From contig DONZ01000127.1 in the NCBI GenBank assembly GCA_003512875.1, forward strand, positions 1 to 6,345: 6,345 nt of DNA. Reading direction: 5' to 3'. Below are positions 5,530 to 6,345 of the stretch, piece after piece. A program made the translations under genes and the position numbers. Source of the DNA: Desulfovibrio sp. GTDB lineage: Bacteria > Desulfobacterota > Desulfovibrionia > Desulfovibrionales > Desulfovibrionaceae. Each line of letters opens with the position of its first letter. Position 1 is the first letter of the stretch. The notes under the pieces were generated by a model. The model ran no database searches, was not told where the DNA came from, and was given only the letters and a program-made list of their open reading frames with translations.

Positions 5530-6345
5530 ATGAAAAAGCTTAGTTTATTTGCTTTTGGTTTTGTTTTATTCGGTACTCAGGCTTTTGCCGCGGAAACAAC
5601 ATATACGATGGAAGAGGCCGTTAAGAAAGCGCTGCTTGACAACAGAAGCATCATTTCTGCGCAAAAATCGGCTGAAGCCTCTAAATCCGCCCTTTATTCG
5701 GCAAGGGGGGCTTTCGGTCCGAGCGTGACAGCAAGTTACGCCGTTTCGCACGACCCTTATTCCGATTTTCAAAAATCATTGCTGCAAGGCAAGGATTTGG
5801 ATGAAACGACATATACTTTCGGTGTGGAAGTCAGACAACCCTTATTCCAAGGTTTTCAGCTTCTCAATAATGCCCAAAAAGCGAAACTGCAGTCCGAATA
5901 TGATGAACTGCAGCTGAAAAAAACAAATATCGCTGTCGCCAATCAAGTTCAAACAGCGTTTCTGCAATTCCTTATGGCGGAAGAAAGTGTGCAGAGCGCG
6001 GAAAAAGCGGTGCGCCGCGCCGACGAGCAAAGGGCTATTGCGAAGGAAGGCTATCAAATAGGCGTCAGACCCAAAATCGATGTTTTGCAGGCGGAATATG
6101 AACTTTCTTCTTCCGAAGCAAGGCTTATTGAAAATGAAAACAATTTAAACAGCGTCCGTGCGCAATTAAATTCATTCTTAAATTTGCCAGTTGAAAAAGA
6201 TGTTGCTTATGTGGGCAAGTTGGATTCCGTTCCTTTTATGATCTCGTTTGAAGAAGCCGTGAAAAAAGCGTTTGTACAGCTGCCTGATGTGAAAATGGCT
6301 GAAAAAAGCATGAATATGGCGGAAAAAGACATGGGCATAGATCTT
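5530..6345 (+). CDS. TolC-family outer-membrane efflux/secretion protein, N-terminal part
   Basis: The first 272 residues are present and the frame is open to the window edge, so the 3' end is missing (family members are usually about 420-490 aa). The family forms trimeric outer-membrane beta-barrels with a long periplasmic helical tunnel, used by type I secretion systems and RND/ABC efflux pumps. Residues 1-20 are a signal peptide ending A-F-A. TYTMEEAVKKALLDN at about 24-38 is the typical start of the mature chain. TYTFGVEVRQPLFQGFQ (94-110) is the first strand pair and Q-P-L-F motif. Long heptad-like helices cover about 111-215, with the YQIGVRPKIDVLQAEYEL turn at 175-192. The second half repeat begins at about 238 with another EEAVKKA. 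The gene is divergent from the tolQ operon. Which transporter it serves cannot be told from this window, since partner genes, if any, would lie beyond the right end. Confidence 0.93.
   Translation, partial: MKKLSLFAFGFVLFGTQAFAAETTYTMEEAVKKALLDNRSIISAQKSAEASKSALYSARGAFGPSVTASYAVSHDPYSDFQKSLLQGKDLDETTYTFGVEVRQPLFQGFQLLNNAQKAKLQSEYDELQLKKTNIAVANQVQTAFLQFLMAEESVQSAEKAVRRADEQRAIAKEGYQIGVRPKIDVLQAEYELSSSEARLIENENNLNSVRAQLNSFLNLPVEKDVAYVGKLDSVPFMISFEEAVKKAFVQLPDVKMAEKSMNMAEKDMGIDL

Noticed and set aside
5566..6057. Short minus-strand frames inside the tolC-family gene
   Set aside because: The plus-strand frame is continuous, has a signal peptide and strong TolC motifs, and runs to the window end. 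The opposite frames are shadows.
1..6345. CRISPR arrays, tRNA or rRNA genes, insertion sequences and attachment sites
   Set aside because: No repeated spacer-like units, tRNA-like folds, transposase or integrase frames, or flanking duplications were seen; nearly all of the window is accounted for by six coding genes.

Overview
The window looks like a piece of a Gram-negative (diderm) chromosome. It encodes a Tol/Exb-type proton-driven envelope motor, Sec-exported periplasmic proteins, an inner-membrane mechanosensitive channel and a TolC-family outer-membrane factor. Base composition is moderate to AT-rich and coding density is very high. The wording of the TolR and TolQ motifs resembles deltaproteobacterial (Desulfovibrio-like) versions, but that assignment is from memory and is weak.

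Layout. Positions 1-55 hold a perfect inverted repeat that reads as a bidirectional terminator. From 5375 down to 58 on the minus strand runs one compact five-gene operon: tolQ, tolR, a tolA/TonB-like gene, an exported protein with two TolA/TonB C-terminal-like domains, and a large MscS-family channel. The last four genes start 23, 2, 2 and 8 nt after the preceding stop codon. A good sigma70-type promoter (TTGACA, 16 nt, TATATT) sits just upstream of tolQ. Positions 5376-5529 are a divergent intergenic region. From 5530 to the window end, on the plus strand, is the first 272 codons of a TolC-family outer-membrane efflux protein, cut by the window edge.

How the genes fit together. TolQ and TolR should form the inner-membrane proton channel that energises the TolA/TonB-like protein, which spans the periplasm. 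In the classical cluster the next genes are tolB and pal. Here that place holds a periplasmic protein with two copies of a TolA/TonB C-terminal-like fold, followed by the mechanosensitive channel. The whole set is consistent with an envelope-integrity or tension-response module, with an efflux or secretion duct transcribed divergently. The unusual points are the missing tolB-pal pair, the two-domain exported protein, and the tight coupling of an MscS channel to a Tol motor.
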